Below are positions 12,372 through 23,310 of a stretch of DNA of 64,000 bases, in pieces. The position numbers and the translations under genes were made by a program. Position 1 is the first letter of the stretch. Every line of letters starts with the position of its first letter. The DNA comes from Gnomoniopsis sp. IMI 355080 (taxonomy: Eukaryota > Ascomycota > Sordariomycetes > Diaporthales > Gnomoniaceae), in assembly GCA_027946555.1 (NCBI GenBank), contig JAPEVC010000116.1, positions 1 to 64,000 of the forward strand. The letters run 5' to 3'. The notes beneath the pieces are model-generated. The model made no database searches. It had not been told where the DNA came from and saw only the letters and a list, made by a program, of their open reading frames with translations.

Positions 12372-13104
12372 CCCTTTGCGAAGGGCGAACCCTACTCTTC
12401 AATTCTCTTTTGATTAAATCAAGGCTCTGTTCTGAGTGCAATTTAAGCCACCCACGTGTTCGACGGCGGACTTCTCCTCATCCGTCAAAGTGGACCTAAT
12501 TTATACGCATTGATTCCATGACCGTGGGATAGATAGTGACTGGGAGTACAGTAATTCAGCTGTATAATGCTACAATTAGAATGTACGGAGAAAGGACCGC
12601 ACGCCAGTCTACTTAGGTAGCTGGTATCCTGCGTTTTAGAGGCAGGAGAGGCATTTGATCCGAGATTGCAAACCAGGAAATGACTCCATCCGGCCATCTG
12701 TGTGCTATTGCTAATGCGCAAAACAACGCAAAGGGCGGGTGAAGGTTCGGCTATTCCTAATTAGTCTTTCACGATGCAAGATGCGAAGATCTGAGACGCC
12801 AGTAAAGGCGATGGCATGAAGTGATCCGAGCCTTGGCAGTCGATCAGGGAGCCTGAAGGAAAGGTCACGTACACATTCTCTCCAAGCTCTGCCTCAAGTC
12901 ATAGAAGGTTTTTTAGGTACCGGCAAATCTCTTTGAGTCAATAATCCCACTCAGGGGTAGGTCAGGTATACATAAGAACATGAGGCAACCGCAAGATCGC
13001 TGCTGTCACCCCACCATCCTACTCGCCAGCGTTTCCGTCCGAACTTTCCACTCTTTTGATCACAATTTCTTCCTTGTCCACTTTCATTACCTCTTCTCTT
13101 CAAG

Positions 13105-14249
13105 ATGGTTTCGCATTCATTCTTTCGCATTGCTCCACTTTATCTTGCGTCGCTGGCGGCGACCCAAACCATTCAATTCGATGGCCGTGTTCCTGAGAAC
13201 ACGGACCTCACAGAATTTGATAGCGCAAACGATTTGTTCGGCTCCGACAGTGTCCTTGGAGAGGGCTTGAAGTTTTCAGATCTTTTGCTCTTGCCGGATA
13301 TTGCTCCGTCTCTCTTTGACGATAACACTGTACCTATCGAGGTCACAATTAGGTAGGTAATTTCCAACAAGATGATGCCCTGTGCCTTCATCAGGTTTCG
13401 AAATGCTGATGTTGTGTCCTATCAACTAGCGATGACTCCATTTTCAATGGCCAGACTGGCTTTCGCCGTGCTGAGCTCAATCCGGCCAGCAATGACGGTA
13501 CAGATGCATCTACGCAGCTAGTGAAGACTGTCCACTTCAGCTTGATGAAAGACAGCCAGCGGGCCCTCAACCTCTCCCACGAATATCAATTGTTCTTTCT
13601 GGAGTCCAAGTTTGTGTCCCATTTTCCTTGGATTCACGTGCTTTGTCCACTGCGCCATGTTTGGGATTGATGCGTCGAGCATGATTGATTTCTTCGACCT
13701 GCTCTGGTTTTGTCGCGCGTTGCTTGCACCAGAGTTCAGATAACTAACTACAAATACCTGTACAGCGACTTCAGTACCAACCAGGTCGTCCTCAAGACCG
13801 GAACTCTCCTGGACCAGGATACAGCGGACCCGGATACTCTGATGTTCTTCGGAAACGTCAATGATGGGAATCTGTTGTTCAGCACAGCGTTCACCGAGGA
13901 TGTCTTTCACAATTTCGGTGTCACTCTCGACTTTGACAAGAAGTAAGTGTTGATAAGTTGAACATAAGCCATCGTTGATTATGTGAAGATCCGCTGATTA
14001 GCAACTTATAGCACCGCGCAAGTCTTCCACTCTACTGGCTCTGATGCCCTGGAAGCCGTGACCGACGCCATCGACAACGATAACAGTGGACAGGGATTAT
14101 TTCACTTTGGCCTGTTGAAGAAGGGTGTGAACGGTGGGGCGGATATTACCAAGGACGCTGAACAGCCTGCAGGAATCAATGAAGGCATAATATTCGGCGG
14201 TATTTTTGAAGAGGACTCTTCTAAAAGCTCGGCTACGCTTGCTCCGTAG
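13105..14249 (+). CDS. glycoside hydrolase family 131 (GH131) beta-glucanase, secreted
   Basis: Predicted secreted GH131 enzyme, a fungal family with activity on beta-1,3/1,4/1,6-glucans. Exons 13105-13352, 13430-13609, 13766-13942 and 14012-14249 give 280 residues, the usual single-domain length without a CBM1 tail. The first 20 residues form a signal peptide (MVSHSFFRIAPLYLASLAA). Family landmarks from memory of the group are seen in order: FDGRVP near the mature N-terminus, LKFSDLLLLPD, PSLFDD, SDDSIFN after intron 1, GFRRAEL, VKTVHFS, QRALNLSHEYQ, TGTLLDQD, FGVTLDFDKNT over intron 3, DNDNSGQG, and NEGIIFGGIF near the end. Intron 2 is long (156 bases) with a clear ACTAAC branch site about 22 bases before its acceptor, which decided the junction. 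The gene stands alone between noncoding stretches. Family is confident; exact substrate is not predicted. Confidence 0.88.
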
Positions 14250-16375
14250 ATGCTGTGGCGGTCAGAGCAGGAAACTGCTCGACGCCTACATACCTGGTAG
14301 GCATGAGAGTACTCCTATGGGAGAGAGAGAGACAGCTCTTAGTTTGTTCTCGTAACTCAATGGCCTCGTATTACCCAAGACCCACTGCTTGTCCACTCTC
14401 AAACGCGCGTTGTGTGCATGCACGTCGTAAAGATTAGTCACCCGGCATATGTGCAATTCGGATGTGGTTCTTTAGCACCTATTACCCCGTTTCTTACCAG
14501 ATCCAACAATCGGCCTAGCTATTTCGAACGACGTATGACATTTAGAAAAATTGATTGCCTCGTTGCACATACTGAAGATCTTGACAGGCTTACGCATGGC
14601 ATATAGGAATTGTTGAATCATCTTCAATTACTACTGTACCGCTGGATGTGCTAAAATGTAGTATGTATACTCCAATAAATAGAAGTAGATGAGTTACTGC
14701 CATGGCTCAGTCTGTGGTGTCGAAAATTAGCTTTGTCGAATGGCACGGTAGCATCCGAAGACCAAACATCGCCCCCCGTTCCCGCTTCACTAGGCCCACA
14801 GATTGCTCAACAAAACTTGGTGCACGGCCAATGATGGGTCTAAATTTTTCTAATCGATGTGGTCAACAATCACAATACAGATATGCAAACCCTTGCTTTC
14901 GGTGGTGGATACAACCATCTTGGGCGCAGTGCAGGAAGACTGCTGCCGAGCTTCTTGCTATGTACATACCTACCTAGGGTACCTAGGTAACCCCCCCTCC
15001 AACCTGCGAAACGCCCTGCACGCTCATCAGATGGGTGAGAGCAGCCCTGCAGCAGCGATATCGAATACTCTTGAGAGGTTCGTTGTTTACAAATACTTGT
15101 TCTGTCTATGGGCGGGCTCACAGACTCCGCCCGCCTGCGCGAAGGATGGAAGCGTCGCACTAGGCACATGCGATCCGGTCGCGCTTCAAGGCCCTTAAAG
15201 GCCCTCACAGTGCGTGCCCTTTGGTCCACCGAGACTTGCGAGCATACCACCGAGCCGGCTCGAAGCTTAGGACCTGCGCTAATCCGAGAGTCTAATTCAC
15301 GCCAAGTGATGAGGCTCTTCCGACAAAGTATATATAAAATGCAGACATCCTGGCACACTTCATCCCAAGCAGGGTGTCGGGAAACAGCGAGGAGCGATGG
15401 TACCATAGGTAACGTCGACTGCAGGAAGACGAAGTGATTGCAAAAAATTGGCAGCTGCAGCGGCTTTTGGAAATGCAATGCACAAAGTAGATGTAATGCC
15501 GGCTACGGGGCCTGAGGGTACCCAAAGCGGCCCAAGTGCTGCAACCCTCCTTTTCGACCTACCGGGCCTATTTGTATGTATGCAACCTGGCAGGCCTGGC
15601 AGCGCCTGGCAACTGACGCATTAATTGCATTTGACAGCAAAAAAGATGAGTGATCTTCGAATCCACAACGGTTACCCGCCCCCGACTCTTCTAGACCCAC
15701 TTCCCCAGAAAGAAGACCTCGGAGTGGCTTAAGGCTAGTGGATCCCCTACTGCGTAGTACACTTACCCCGGGAAATGGATGCATTTCCATTGTCCCGCGG
15801 TTCGGCTCACATGCCAGCTTGGGTTTCACTAAGCAGGCCTTCTCCTTGTGGGGTAAGCCCACAATTACGCGTCGCAGAAAGAGCTTGATTGTGGACAATA
15901 ATGGCCAACATGTGTCATTTTGCAGCAGTTGCTACAGAGTTTTGCCCCCTCCCTCGAGCAGAGCTAATGTCTGGCTACGCAAGGCACTAAGCATGACTTG
16001 GTCCTAGACTGGCGGGAAGACTCCCTGTCGTCGGACATGGGCACACGCATCTTTGTGGGGAACCCTAGATAGTGTGTCGCTAGCGAGGCTGCTAGGATGA
16101 GATGAAGGACTCAAGGAGCAGTTGGTCTGAGACCCTCCCCGTGAACGAGCTTCTTGCTAGGGCTGCTAATCCGCGTTCATTGTTTACGAGTCTAAACTGG
16201 ACCCCGGGGGTTGCGGTCACACCTCGGATAACTCGGCGGACATGAGAAATGTCACCGATAATTTGCATCTTTTGGCCGCTACATAACCCTCTACTCCGTG
16301 CCCTTTTCGATAATCTGTACACCTTGTGACCGGTCCCCTTTTTGCCTGTGTCCAACCTCTGCTATTCCTGTCAAA
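14250..16375. other. intergenic, no gene seen
   Basis: Several open frames occur on both strands (up to about 200 codons on minus near 14870-15478) but they begin with TTG, lack domains, and one spans the TACCTAGGTA palindrome pair at 14971-14989, so I read the region as noncoding. The last 300 bases are probably the promoter of the MFS gene at 16376. Confidence 0.45.
14980..14989. repeat. TACCTAGGTA palindrome, copy 4
   Basis: Perfect core overlapping a second imperfect copy, TACCTAGGGTA at 14971-14981, so two units sit head to tail within 19 bases. Confidence 0.8.
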
Positions 16376-18187
16376 ATGAGCCAACCATTACACGAGACGC
16401 GGGTTCCTTCACCGTCAAACCTGGAGGATGGGCAGAAGCCTCATGTTATTGAAAATGAATATTCCGTTAGTTACAAGTCGGTCGAAAATGCCAGGCTTTG
16501 CAACGTGTCTAACTCATGAGTAGGATGAGATCAACTCCCTCTCCGAGGAGCACCGCCAGTATCTCCTCAGAGTACATGGCACGCTGGACCTCTATCCTGT
16601 CCCCGACATGACCGATGCCGATCCATACAATTGGCCGCAGCGCAAGGTGAGAACCCTTGAGAAGTTAGTTGTACAACTGTTGCGAACGAGAAACTCACAC
16701 TAGCACTTCTTCAAAGAAAGTCATAAATTTAATCTTGGTGGCCTTCCACGCCATGATGGGCACTTTCACTGCTGCCGCTATCATGGCGGCCTTTGTCAAT
16801 ATTGCAGAGGACTTGGATATTGCCGTCCAGACAGCAAGTTACCTGACATCCGAGGTGATTTGCATCCTGGGAATTGCACCGCTCTTATGGAGGCCACTCT
16901 CCCAGCGTTATGGCAGGCGACCCATCTTCCTGATCTCGTTGATTTGCAGTCTGGTTGGCAACATCGGCTGCGCAAATAGCCATTCGTACGCGACCATGGC
17001 TCTTTGCAGAGCCATCACCGCCTTCTTCATCTGCCCAGCCGCTGCCATTGGCTCCGGCGTCGTCGTCGAAACATTCTTCCAAAAAGACCGCGCAAAGTTC
17101 ATGGGTGTCTGGACGATCATGGTGACTCTTGGTGTCCCAATTGCGCCGTTCATTTTTGGCTTCGTGGCCCTCAGAGTCGGATATCGGTGGATCTACTATA
17201 TCCTGGCCGTCGTAAGTCTTTTTTTGCATTGCCAAAACTTCCTCCCTCTCTTTTTTTTTTTTTTTTTTTTTTTTTTGCGCCTATAAGCTCACCCGGTCGC
17301 TTTTACAGACAAACGCCGTCCAGCTTATCCTCTACTTCTTTTTCGGTCCCGAGTCGCGCTACATCCGCGGCAGCGTCCAGCCCGAGGCCGAGAAGAACAA
17401 ATCCGACTTCAAAAAGATGTACACCAGTTTCCGACGCATCGATCCGACTCCTATCACCTGGTATGACTTTGTCGAGCCACTCACGCATGCGGCGCATCCC
17501 TGTGTGGTCCTCCCAGCCATCGCGTATGCCATGGAGTTCCTGTGGACGAGCATTATGATCACTGTCGAGATCCCACAGCTATTCCCCGTGCTGTTCGGCT
17601 TCAATACCCAGGAAAACGGCTTGCAGATGATCGCGGTCATTGCGGGTACCATTGTCGGCGAGCAGGTTGGCGGCCGCATGTCCGATCTGTGGATGTCGAT
17701 GCGGCGTCGAAAGCTGGGTGGACAGAGCCCTAAACCGGAGTATCGTCTTTGGCTGAGCCATTTTGGCTTTGCGCTGTGCATCATCGGCCTTGTGGTATTC
17801 CTTGTGCAGCTGTACTATGCCGGCACACATTACAATGTGACACCACTTGTGGGTGCCGGTATCGCCTCCGCGGGCAACCAGATCGTCACCACTGTCCTCG
17901 TCACGTACGCTGTCGATTGCTATCGTACCGATGCTCCAAGTGTCGGAGTCTTCATCACCTTTGTTCGTCAAATCTGGGGCTTCATCGGGCCCTTCTGGTA
18001 TGTTTTGTCAGGCTATGGTTGTGGAATTCCCCAGGCTAATTCGTGATTTAGGTTCCCCCAGCTGCTTGAGGTCGCGGGTTATCGCCAATCTGCTGGCATA
18101 GGTTGTGCTATGATGCTGGGCGTGTCGATCATCCCAGTTTTGCTTGTGCAGTGGAAGGGTCGTTCGTGGAGGCCAAGTGAAGCATAG
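16376..18187 (+). CDS. MFS transporter, DHA1-like (Hol1-type)
   Basis: Twelve-helix drug:H+ antiporter-1-like carrier of 510 residues from five exons: 16376-16465, 16524-16646, 16717-17211, 17309-17997 and 18052-18187. The small second exon encodes the family's pre-helix block, LSEEHRQYLLRVHGTLDLYP with DPYNWPQRK, and confirms introns 1 and 2, which are both phase 0. Helix 1 starts at NLILVAFHAMMG; the A-motif region reads PLSQRYGRRPIF; FFQKDRAKFMGVWTIMVTLG is the typical helix 4 block; FGPESRY precedes the central loop. The second half keeps EFLWTSIMITVEIPQ and FRQIWGF-like FVRQIWGF. Intron 3 contains a T26 run. Membership is clear; substrates of this subfamily range from cations and polyamines to drugs, so none is assigned. 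It lies upstream of, and in the same direction as, the TDT exporter. Confidence 0.9.
17251..17276 (+). repeat. T26 homopolymer inside an intron
   Basis: Pure T run between donor 17212 and acceptor 17308 of the third intron of the DHA1-like gene. It extends the intron to 97 bases and is prone to length change and sequencing error. Confidence 0.85.
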
Positions 18188-18720
18188 GCACTTATCTTCG
18201 CGGACAAGAAGGAGATTGTGTACGTGGTGTAATAGCGCCATCTTGCTTTAGTTCAATGGCATAACTGTTCCAACAACTTATCTTCCATAATACGCTTGGG
18301 GAGAACACTCGGTTCCGCTCACGTCTCTTGGGCTCAAGATGGGGTCCGGACCGTCTGTGTCGTTCAACCTGACCTCTTTTCGTCTTCGCAACAGCACCTT
18401 GGCCATCAGGACGCTCCGGCATCATCACTCGGGCATCGTGGTATTGCATCATGCTTGAGTTCAGGCTTATACTGTGGGTCGTCGGGGATGTTCCGCGCAA
18501 TGGGACAATAAGCCTTGCGTCATATGCACACAAGTGACGATCCTGTTTGCGATGCAGGAAAAGACTTCAAATAAAACCCCGAAGTTGCTGGCATTGATCT
18601 TTCTCTGTTGGTAAAGTCCAAAGGGCTCTCAATAAACGCAAGAACACCCCCACCGTGCGCTCAACAACCAATCAGTATCTACCCACGCGCGACTGCAGCA
18701 AGGATTCAGTTCAGCCGGCC
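18188..18720. other. intergenic between two transporter genes
   Basis: No gene seen; a minus frame at 18192-18533 begins with TTG and has no domain. Probably holds the terminator of the MFS gene and the promoter of the TDT gene. Confidence 0.5.
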
Positions 18721-20131
18721 ATGCCTCAACTGGACGTGTTGGAGCCTCAGCAGAGCCATTTCTCTTCAAATAAATCGACCTCTTCCATCCATGGTTTATC
18801 GGCAAGATGGGCGTCCGCGATCGAGAACTTCAACCCAATGTGGTTCTCGATATGCATGTCCTCCGGCGGCTTGGGCCTGGTCCTGAACGCCCCGTTTCCC
18901 TACCCTGCACAATGGCTGTCCATTTGCGGCGACATCTTGTTCGGCATTGAGCTGCTCCTTTTCGTCGGCTTCTTGGGCATTATGGCAGCTCGCTGGATCT
19001 TGTACCCGAGATCCGCCCTTCACCACCTGCGGTCCGACCAGCAAGAGCTCTCCGCCTATGCGCTCATCCCCATCACGCTGCTCACCATAGCGGCCCTGAT
19101 AGCATCTCAGGTCTCGACAGCCTGGGGAGGCTATCCTTTCACTATTGTCGCTTACGTGCTCTGGTGGATTGCAATGACGATGATCATGTTATACTGCGTA
19201 GCGGTGATCAGCATTCTCTCGTATAGTCCCAAACACATAGGGAACGTCATGATGCCCGCACTCTTCATGCCCATTGTCGGAGTCGCTACAGCGGCGGTAG
19301 AAGCGGCTTCGGTGAGCGCAAACTCATATGAACTGTCCACTACGCTGGCCGTGCCCGTCATCGTAATGGGTTACTTCCTGCTCGGGCTATCGATGTGGAT
19401 GGCTATGATCCTATATACCGTATTCATGCTTCGGCTCATGACCCATGGCTGGCCTCCTTCGTCAGGCGTGCCTGGCCTTGCAATATTGGTAAGCACACTG
19501 AGTGGAATTTGGCCCCGGTGCTAAATACTAAATGCAAAATAGGTCGGTCCATCTGGTCAAATCGCATCCGCATTCCAACTGCTTGGCGAAAAAGCCGGGA
19601 AGAGTGGGCGCTTCGCACAATACGAGAGCGGCACGTTCTTCACAGAACAGACGGGCGCGATATTCGAGGGCGCAGGTACACTCATGGGGATGCTGTTTAT
19701 GGGACTCGCGTTCATGTGGTTCTTGGTCGCCGCGTATGCCATTGTCGACATGAGCCTACTAAAGGGGAGGCACAAATACACATTGTATGTACCCCATAGG
19801 ATAGCTGAAATACTGGAGCTTGATTACACAACCAATGCTAATCAACTCCAACCCACTTAGGACCTGGTGGGCTGTAGTGTTCCCTATCGTCACCCTTGAC
19901 ACTGCCATGATTCAGCTGGCAAAATCCATGGATTCACCAGCATTCCGAGTGCTAGCCACGGCTCTCTTCGTCTTTCTCTTGATAGTATATGTGATCAATT
20001 GGGTATTGACGATATGGTCCGTGTTCAATGGAGACATTTTGTTCGCACCGGCGCAGCCTCCGTCCAAAGATAATGAAGCGCATCATACACAGAACGACAC
20101 TGATCACTCCGATGGGCCTTTGCTGGTGTAG
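18721..20131 (+). CDS. TDT-family transporter (Mae1/Ssu1 voltage-dependent anion channel type)
   Basis: Ten-helix tellurite-resistance/dicarboxylate transporter family protein, the group of yeast sulfite pump Ssu1, fission-yeast malate permease Mae1 and plant SLAC1. Exons 18721-19488, 19543-19784 and 19861-20131 give 426 residues. The ATG at 18721 is the first in frame; the frame is open upstream to 18655 but only with a GTG. NFNPMWFSICMSSGGLG near residues 37-53 and FPYPAQWL after it match the family start (usually F-P-WF and G-TG). STAWGG sits at the extracellular end of helix 4. WWAVVFPIVTLDTA in exon 3 is the conserved helix 9 block (W-x-FP). The tail is hydrophilic and His/Asp-rich. It is likely a plasma-membrane exporter or importer of sulfite or C4-dicarboxylates; which one cannot be told. 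Its stop is only 266 bases before the next gene. Confidence 0.88.
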
Positions 20132-20397
20132 CTCTGGGTGTTGGGCTAGTCAGGGCCCGTCTCAAATATCAAAAACAAGAAGCCACGCCACGGACTGATG
20201 GAAGACGCACTTGCTCCTTCCGCTCCACAAGAGAGCATACCTAAGCCATGAAAGGGCATTTGCACGTTCTTGAGCGCCAAGCCCAAACATTCATCACGTC
20301 CTTGGATCACCATCTCCAAAGCCAGTTTCTCAGGAGTAATATTATCCAGTCTGCAACAGCAATCATCTCTTTTCTGATATCATCAGCTCGAACGACG

Positions 20398-21305
20398 ATG
20401 GACGAGGACTCGGGACGAAGACAACGTACGCAGACATTGTCTCAAGCCACCGATTCCACTCCCAAGACACCTGTCAAAAAGATTCGATTTGCGCACATTC
20501 CTGAAGAGGCCACGCCTCACAGTGTTTCGGCAACGCCAGCTAGTTGCAGATCAGCATGCAGTAATCTTTCCAGCTTGGCAGACACACCACTATCCGCGAA
20601 GATGGCTAAGATGGCGGATCGATGCATCGTGTTGCTCAACGAGTACTTTGCTGAGCAGCCTCCAGAGCCACTCAGTCCAGCCGTTCACACCGAAGCTGGC
20701 GATGGCTTCGACGAGTTGTCAGTCGAATCCATTTCAACTCTGGTTTCCGACCACCACTCGATGGAGGAGTTCCACCGATATCCCGAACTGCCGACCGAGG
20801 TGCAAGACAGGATTTTGGAGGATGCTCTCAGTCTCCATCGGTCTCGCAGTCTAGCCATGTGCTCAGACAAGTCAACGCTTGCTCCACCTGCCCTGGCAGC
20901 GGTGGATAAGAAGACGAGGGAACAGGTCTTCCGGATAATGAATAGGCCTGACAAGCATTGTGTCGGCCAGCTTAGCAGAAAGGGTGTTGTACGAAGTGAA
21001 GAAGGTAAGTAGCCAGCCGAGCGAAGTCCAAGTACGTTGATTGACCATGGGGTAAGCCCATCTCGAGTCGTTGGCCCAGTAAGTCCTTTGGAATTTTAGG
21101 ATCACTAGTTCAAAGTGAGTCGGAGAGTCAAGAGGCAAGATCGAGGCTGATATTCTGGAACGTGTGGTTGACAAGAAGAGTTGCCTACGATTTGGGACCG
21201 TTCAGTGTGAGAATGAGCGTCGAGGGACGAGACCACTTTACACACTATACTGTCAATACAGATGTATGCTTGACTAGTCCAAATTGTTCCCAGCAGTATC
21301 CCTAA
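20398..21305 (+). CDS. 2EXR-like hypothetical protein
   Basis: Two exons, 20398-21004 and 21100-21305, give 270 residues. The intron is supported by GTAAGT at 21005, acceptor TTTTAG at 21099, and a 67-codon frame that stays open in phase after it; without splicing the protein ends at 21012. The first 115 residues are Ser/Thr-rich and basic (KTPVKKIRFAHIPEE). Near residue 125 HRYPELPTEVQDRILEDAL resembles the start of the fungal 2EXR domain (F-x-LP-E-x-R-x-IW), with TREQVFRIM in place of the later ESR block. 2EXR proteins are abundant in moulds and have no fixed role. An in-frame ATG at 20248 would add 50 residues, but would leave only 117 bases after the previous stop, so I prefer 20398. The stop lies inside a 15-base tandem duplication. 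Confidence 0.65.
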
Positions 21306-21329
21306 AGAGAATGTCCCTAAAGAGAATGT
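21300..21329 (+). repeat. 15-base tandem duplication at a stop codon
   Basis: CCCTAAAGAGAATGT occurs twice in perfect tandem; the first copy contains the TAA stop (21303-21305) of the 2EXR-like gene. Confidence 0.85.
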
Positions 21330-21766
21330 CCTCACTCGGGACTTTCGTCTCCAATTAGAGGGGTCGAGGCCTGATACTGCGCTGTCTTCGGCTTGCGCAG
21401 GCGAAGTCGCCGTGCTATTATATTTATACGAACGCTTGAACGGTCTTGGGATGCCTGTAGCACCATACCAAGATCAATGTAGCCACGACTCAATGACATT
21501 CATGTCATGAATGTTCGGCATACAGGTTCTCGTCAATGTCAGGGATTGAAGGTCTATATCGGAACACGCAAAGAAGCAATGTGGTCAAGCCTGGCAAGAT
21601 CTCCGAAAATCGAGACAGGGGGTAGAATAAGGCTTCAGCTTCCCGCCGTGGAACGCGGAGATGTGCGAAAGCCCAAGTACCTAGGTAGCGATACTCCTCC
21701 AACGGAAAGGCCATAATATTGGGCCCATCAGATCAAAGTCCCTGCTCCATTGGGTGGCATGATTCT
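21306..21766. other. intergenic between convergent genes
   Basis: Shared 3' region of the plus-strand 2EXR-like gene and the minus-strand Gcr1_C gene. Holds the tandem duplicate and a palindrome at 21678; no gene seen. Confidence 0.5.
21678..21687. repeat. TACCTAGGTA palindrome, copy 5
   Basis: Perfect core in AAGTACCTAGGTAGCG, 80 bases beyond the stop of the Gcr1_C gene, in a region between convergent genes. Confidence 0.8.
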
Positions 21767-22902
21767 TCAAGCTGCAGGCATACCATGCAAAGCGTCCCGA
21801 GCCGCAGTGGCAGCCTGGGCCGCAACCCTGCGCTGCTTCCTGGTCTCCTTTTGGTCATCGAGCAAAATTCGGCTGACCCAATTCAGAGTGCGACCGCGAC
21901 GCATTTTCTCGACCTCCATGACGGCATCCTGCTCGTCAATTCCGTCGGCTATGTAGAGCTTGATCCTGTCCGAGATGACCTTGCGCCGTTGATACCAAGT
22001 CCTGAGCTTGGGATCCTGACGCCAACGGGGGCCCCACAGCGCGTCGAGTTTCTCTACGGACATGTTGCCAGCCCTGCCATATCGAAACTCCTCCCAAACC
22101 TCTGCAACGGTGTCTATGTGGCTCGGTTGCACGGTCGGGGGCTCGTTGGGTACGGACGAGGGCGTGATCTTCATCTCGGTCTTCGTTGTAGAAGTCTGAG
22201 AGGGCGGAGGAATTTCGAAGGGAGGTGGACTTGGTGTCGCAGCCGGGAAATTACCAAGCAGCTGTGTCTGTGGGGTACGAGCAGCGGTTGTGTAGTGAGG
22301 CGCCGGTGTAGAGGCAGGACCTACTCCCTGTTGCGCAACCGAATGGAAGGGGCCACTGGAACTGTGCAAAGACGTTGTGGGAGGCATGTTTGTGGGTTGT
22401 GAAGCTGTTTCGTGTGTTGAAATGGATGTAAGTCTCTTGATTTTGGTCTCGTTAGCCTGGGTTAATTCGGCCGGGTCTGCTGTCGCTCACTCACACTCTG
22501 TAGCACATGAATGGACCCAACTTGTGATGTGAAGTGAGCACTGAGAAGACCCTTCAGTTGTTCAAGATGGGTGCTAACGGTATTGTACTGGTCTCGGAGC
22601 TCCGCGATCTGCTGGGCATGGGACGTCTGCATCTGTTGGATCATGGACATCAGGTCTGCTATGCTCTTCTCTTGCGGCTGGGTCTTTCTGGGCGGGGTTG
22701 CAGCTTCATGCGGGGCATGTGGTAATAAAGAGGCCATGCTATCAATGATGGGGGCTCTAGATTCGAAGGCCTGTCGCTTAGATTTCGCACTTTCAAAATC
22801 AAAGGACTCGTCATCCTCAAGAGGGCGCTTGACAGATACACGGGGAGAAGCAGTGCTGTCGTCCGGGGTTGCGCTTGGGGAGATCTGTGATGCATCCGTC
22901 AT
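21767..22902 (-). CDS. Gcr1_C-domain protein, putative transcriptional regulator
   Basis: Two exons, 22902-22495 and 22435-21767, give 358 residues; the 59-base intron has GTGAGT, a GCTAAC branch site and an AAG acceptor. The N-terminal third is acidic/Ser-rich with a basic KRPLEDDE patch, then a probable coiled coil near residues 85-125 (ADLMSMIQQM, AQQIAELRDQY). A long Pro/Thr/Ser linker follows. Residues about 244-317 match the Gcr1_C fold: VAEVWEEFRYG, LDALWGPRWRQD, WYQRRKVISDRIK and GRTLNWVSRIL. This domain is the DNA-binding part of yeast Gcr1 and of Msn1/Hot1-type factors, so nuclear DNA binding is expected. Starts at 22992 (in-frame ATG) would add 30 apolar residues; 22902 has the better context. 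Target genes are unknown. Confidence 0.78.
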
Positions 22903-23310
22903 GGTCAGGAATGGTGGGAAGGAGAAAGTGAAGTCATAAAGGAAGCTGGAAAGAAGAGAAGAGACCAGCTCGCCTTCCTTGCCCAAGCGCATACACAATG
23001 CTGCCTTCAACGGCTGTGTGAGGGCGACATTGGGACGGAGGCAGGAGTGAAGTCATCCCATGTGAAGTTGCGATGGAACAGAGCACAGACCGCACACGGT
23101 CCCTGGTCTCCACCTCGTCACTGGGAGATCCCTGCTCAGGCACTTACACGGAATAACAGGGATTAGCCCAAGGCGAGGCCAGAATCCAAACTACAATCTT
23201 CCAAGTATTTGATCCTGACTCGGCCCAATGGCATTATATTACATTTAATCTTTATGCTATGTATATATCTTTTATTTTCCAAAGTGTCTTGAAAGAGCTA
23301 CGTTGGGAGC
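22903..23310. other. intergenic between two minus-strand genes
   Basis: Promoter side of the Gcr1_C gene and 3' side of the FAD oxidase gene. An AT-rich block near 23230-23280 fits a polyadenylation region for the latter. No gene seen. Confidence 0.45.

Larger units (their letters stand above)
6645..13104. other. gene desert, 6.5 kb
   Basis: No frame here combines an ATG, coding-like composition and a domain I recognise. The longest ATG frame (10074-10424, 116 codons) has no family features. Seen in it: perfect palindromes at 7868 and 8563, related motifs near 9995, 11671 (GACCTAGGTC) and 12610, a short tandem copy of GGCTGGGACG near 8039-8057, a G run near 10692, and an A17 run at 12355. 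It may hold eroded transposon sequence, but no terminal repeats, integrase or reverse transcriptase motif is readable. Confidence 0.5.

Noticed and set aside
14870..15478. About 200-codon minus-strand open frame
   Set aside because: Begins with TTG, has no domain, and overlaps the TACCTAGGTA palindrome pair; its internal ATG leaves an unremarkable 178-codon frame.
15503..15898. 131-codon minus-strand frame
   Set aside because: Starts with TTG, no recognised features, no splice partner.
18655..18720. Longer N-terminus for the TDT transporter
   Set aside because: The extension can start only at GTG; the first ATG is 18721 and fits the family N-terminal length.
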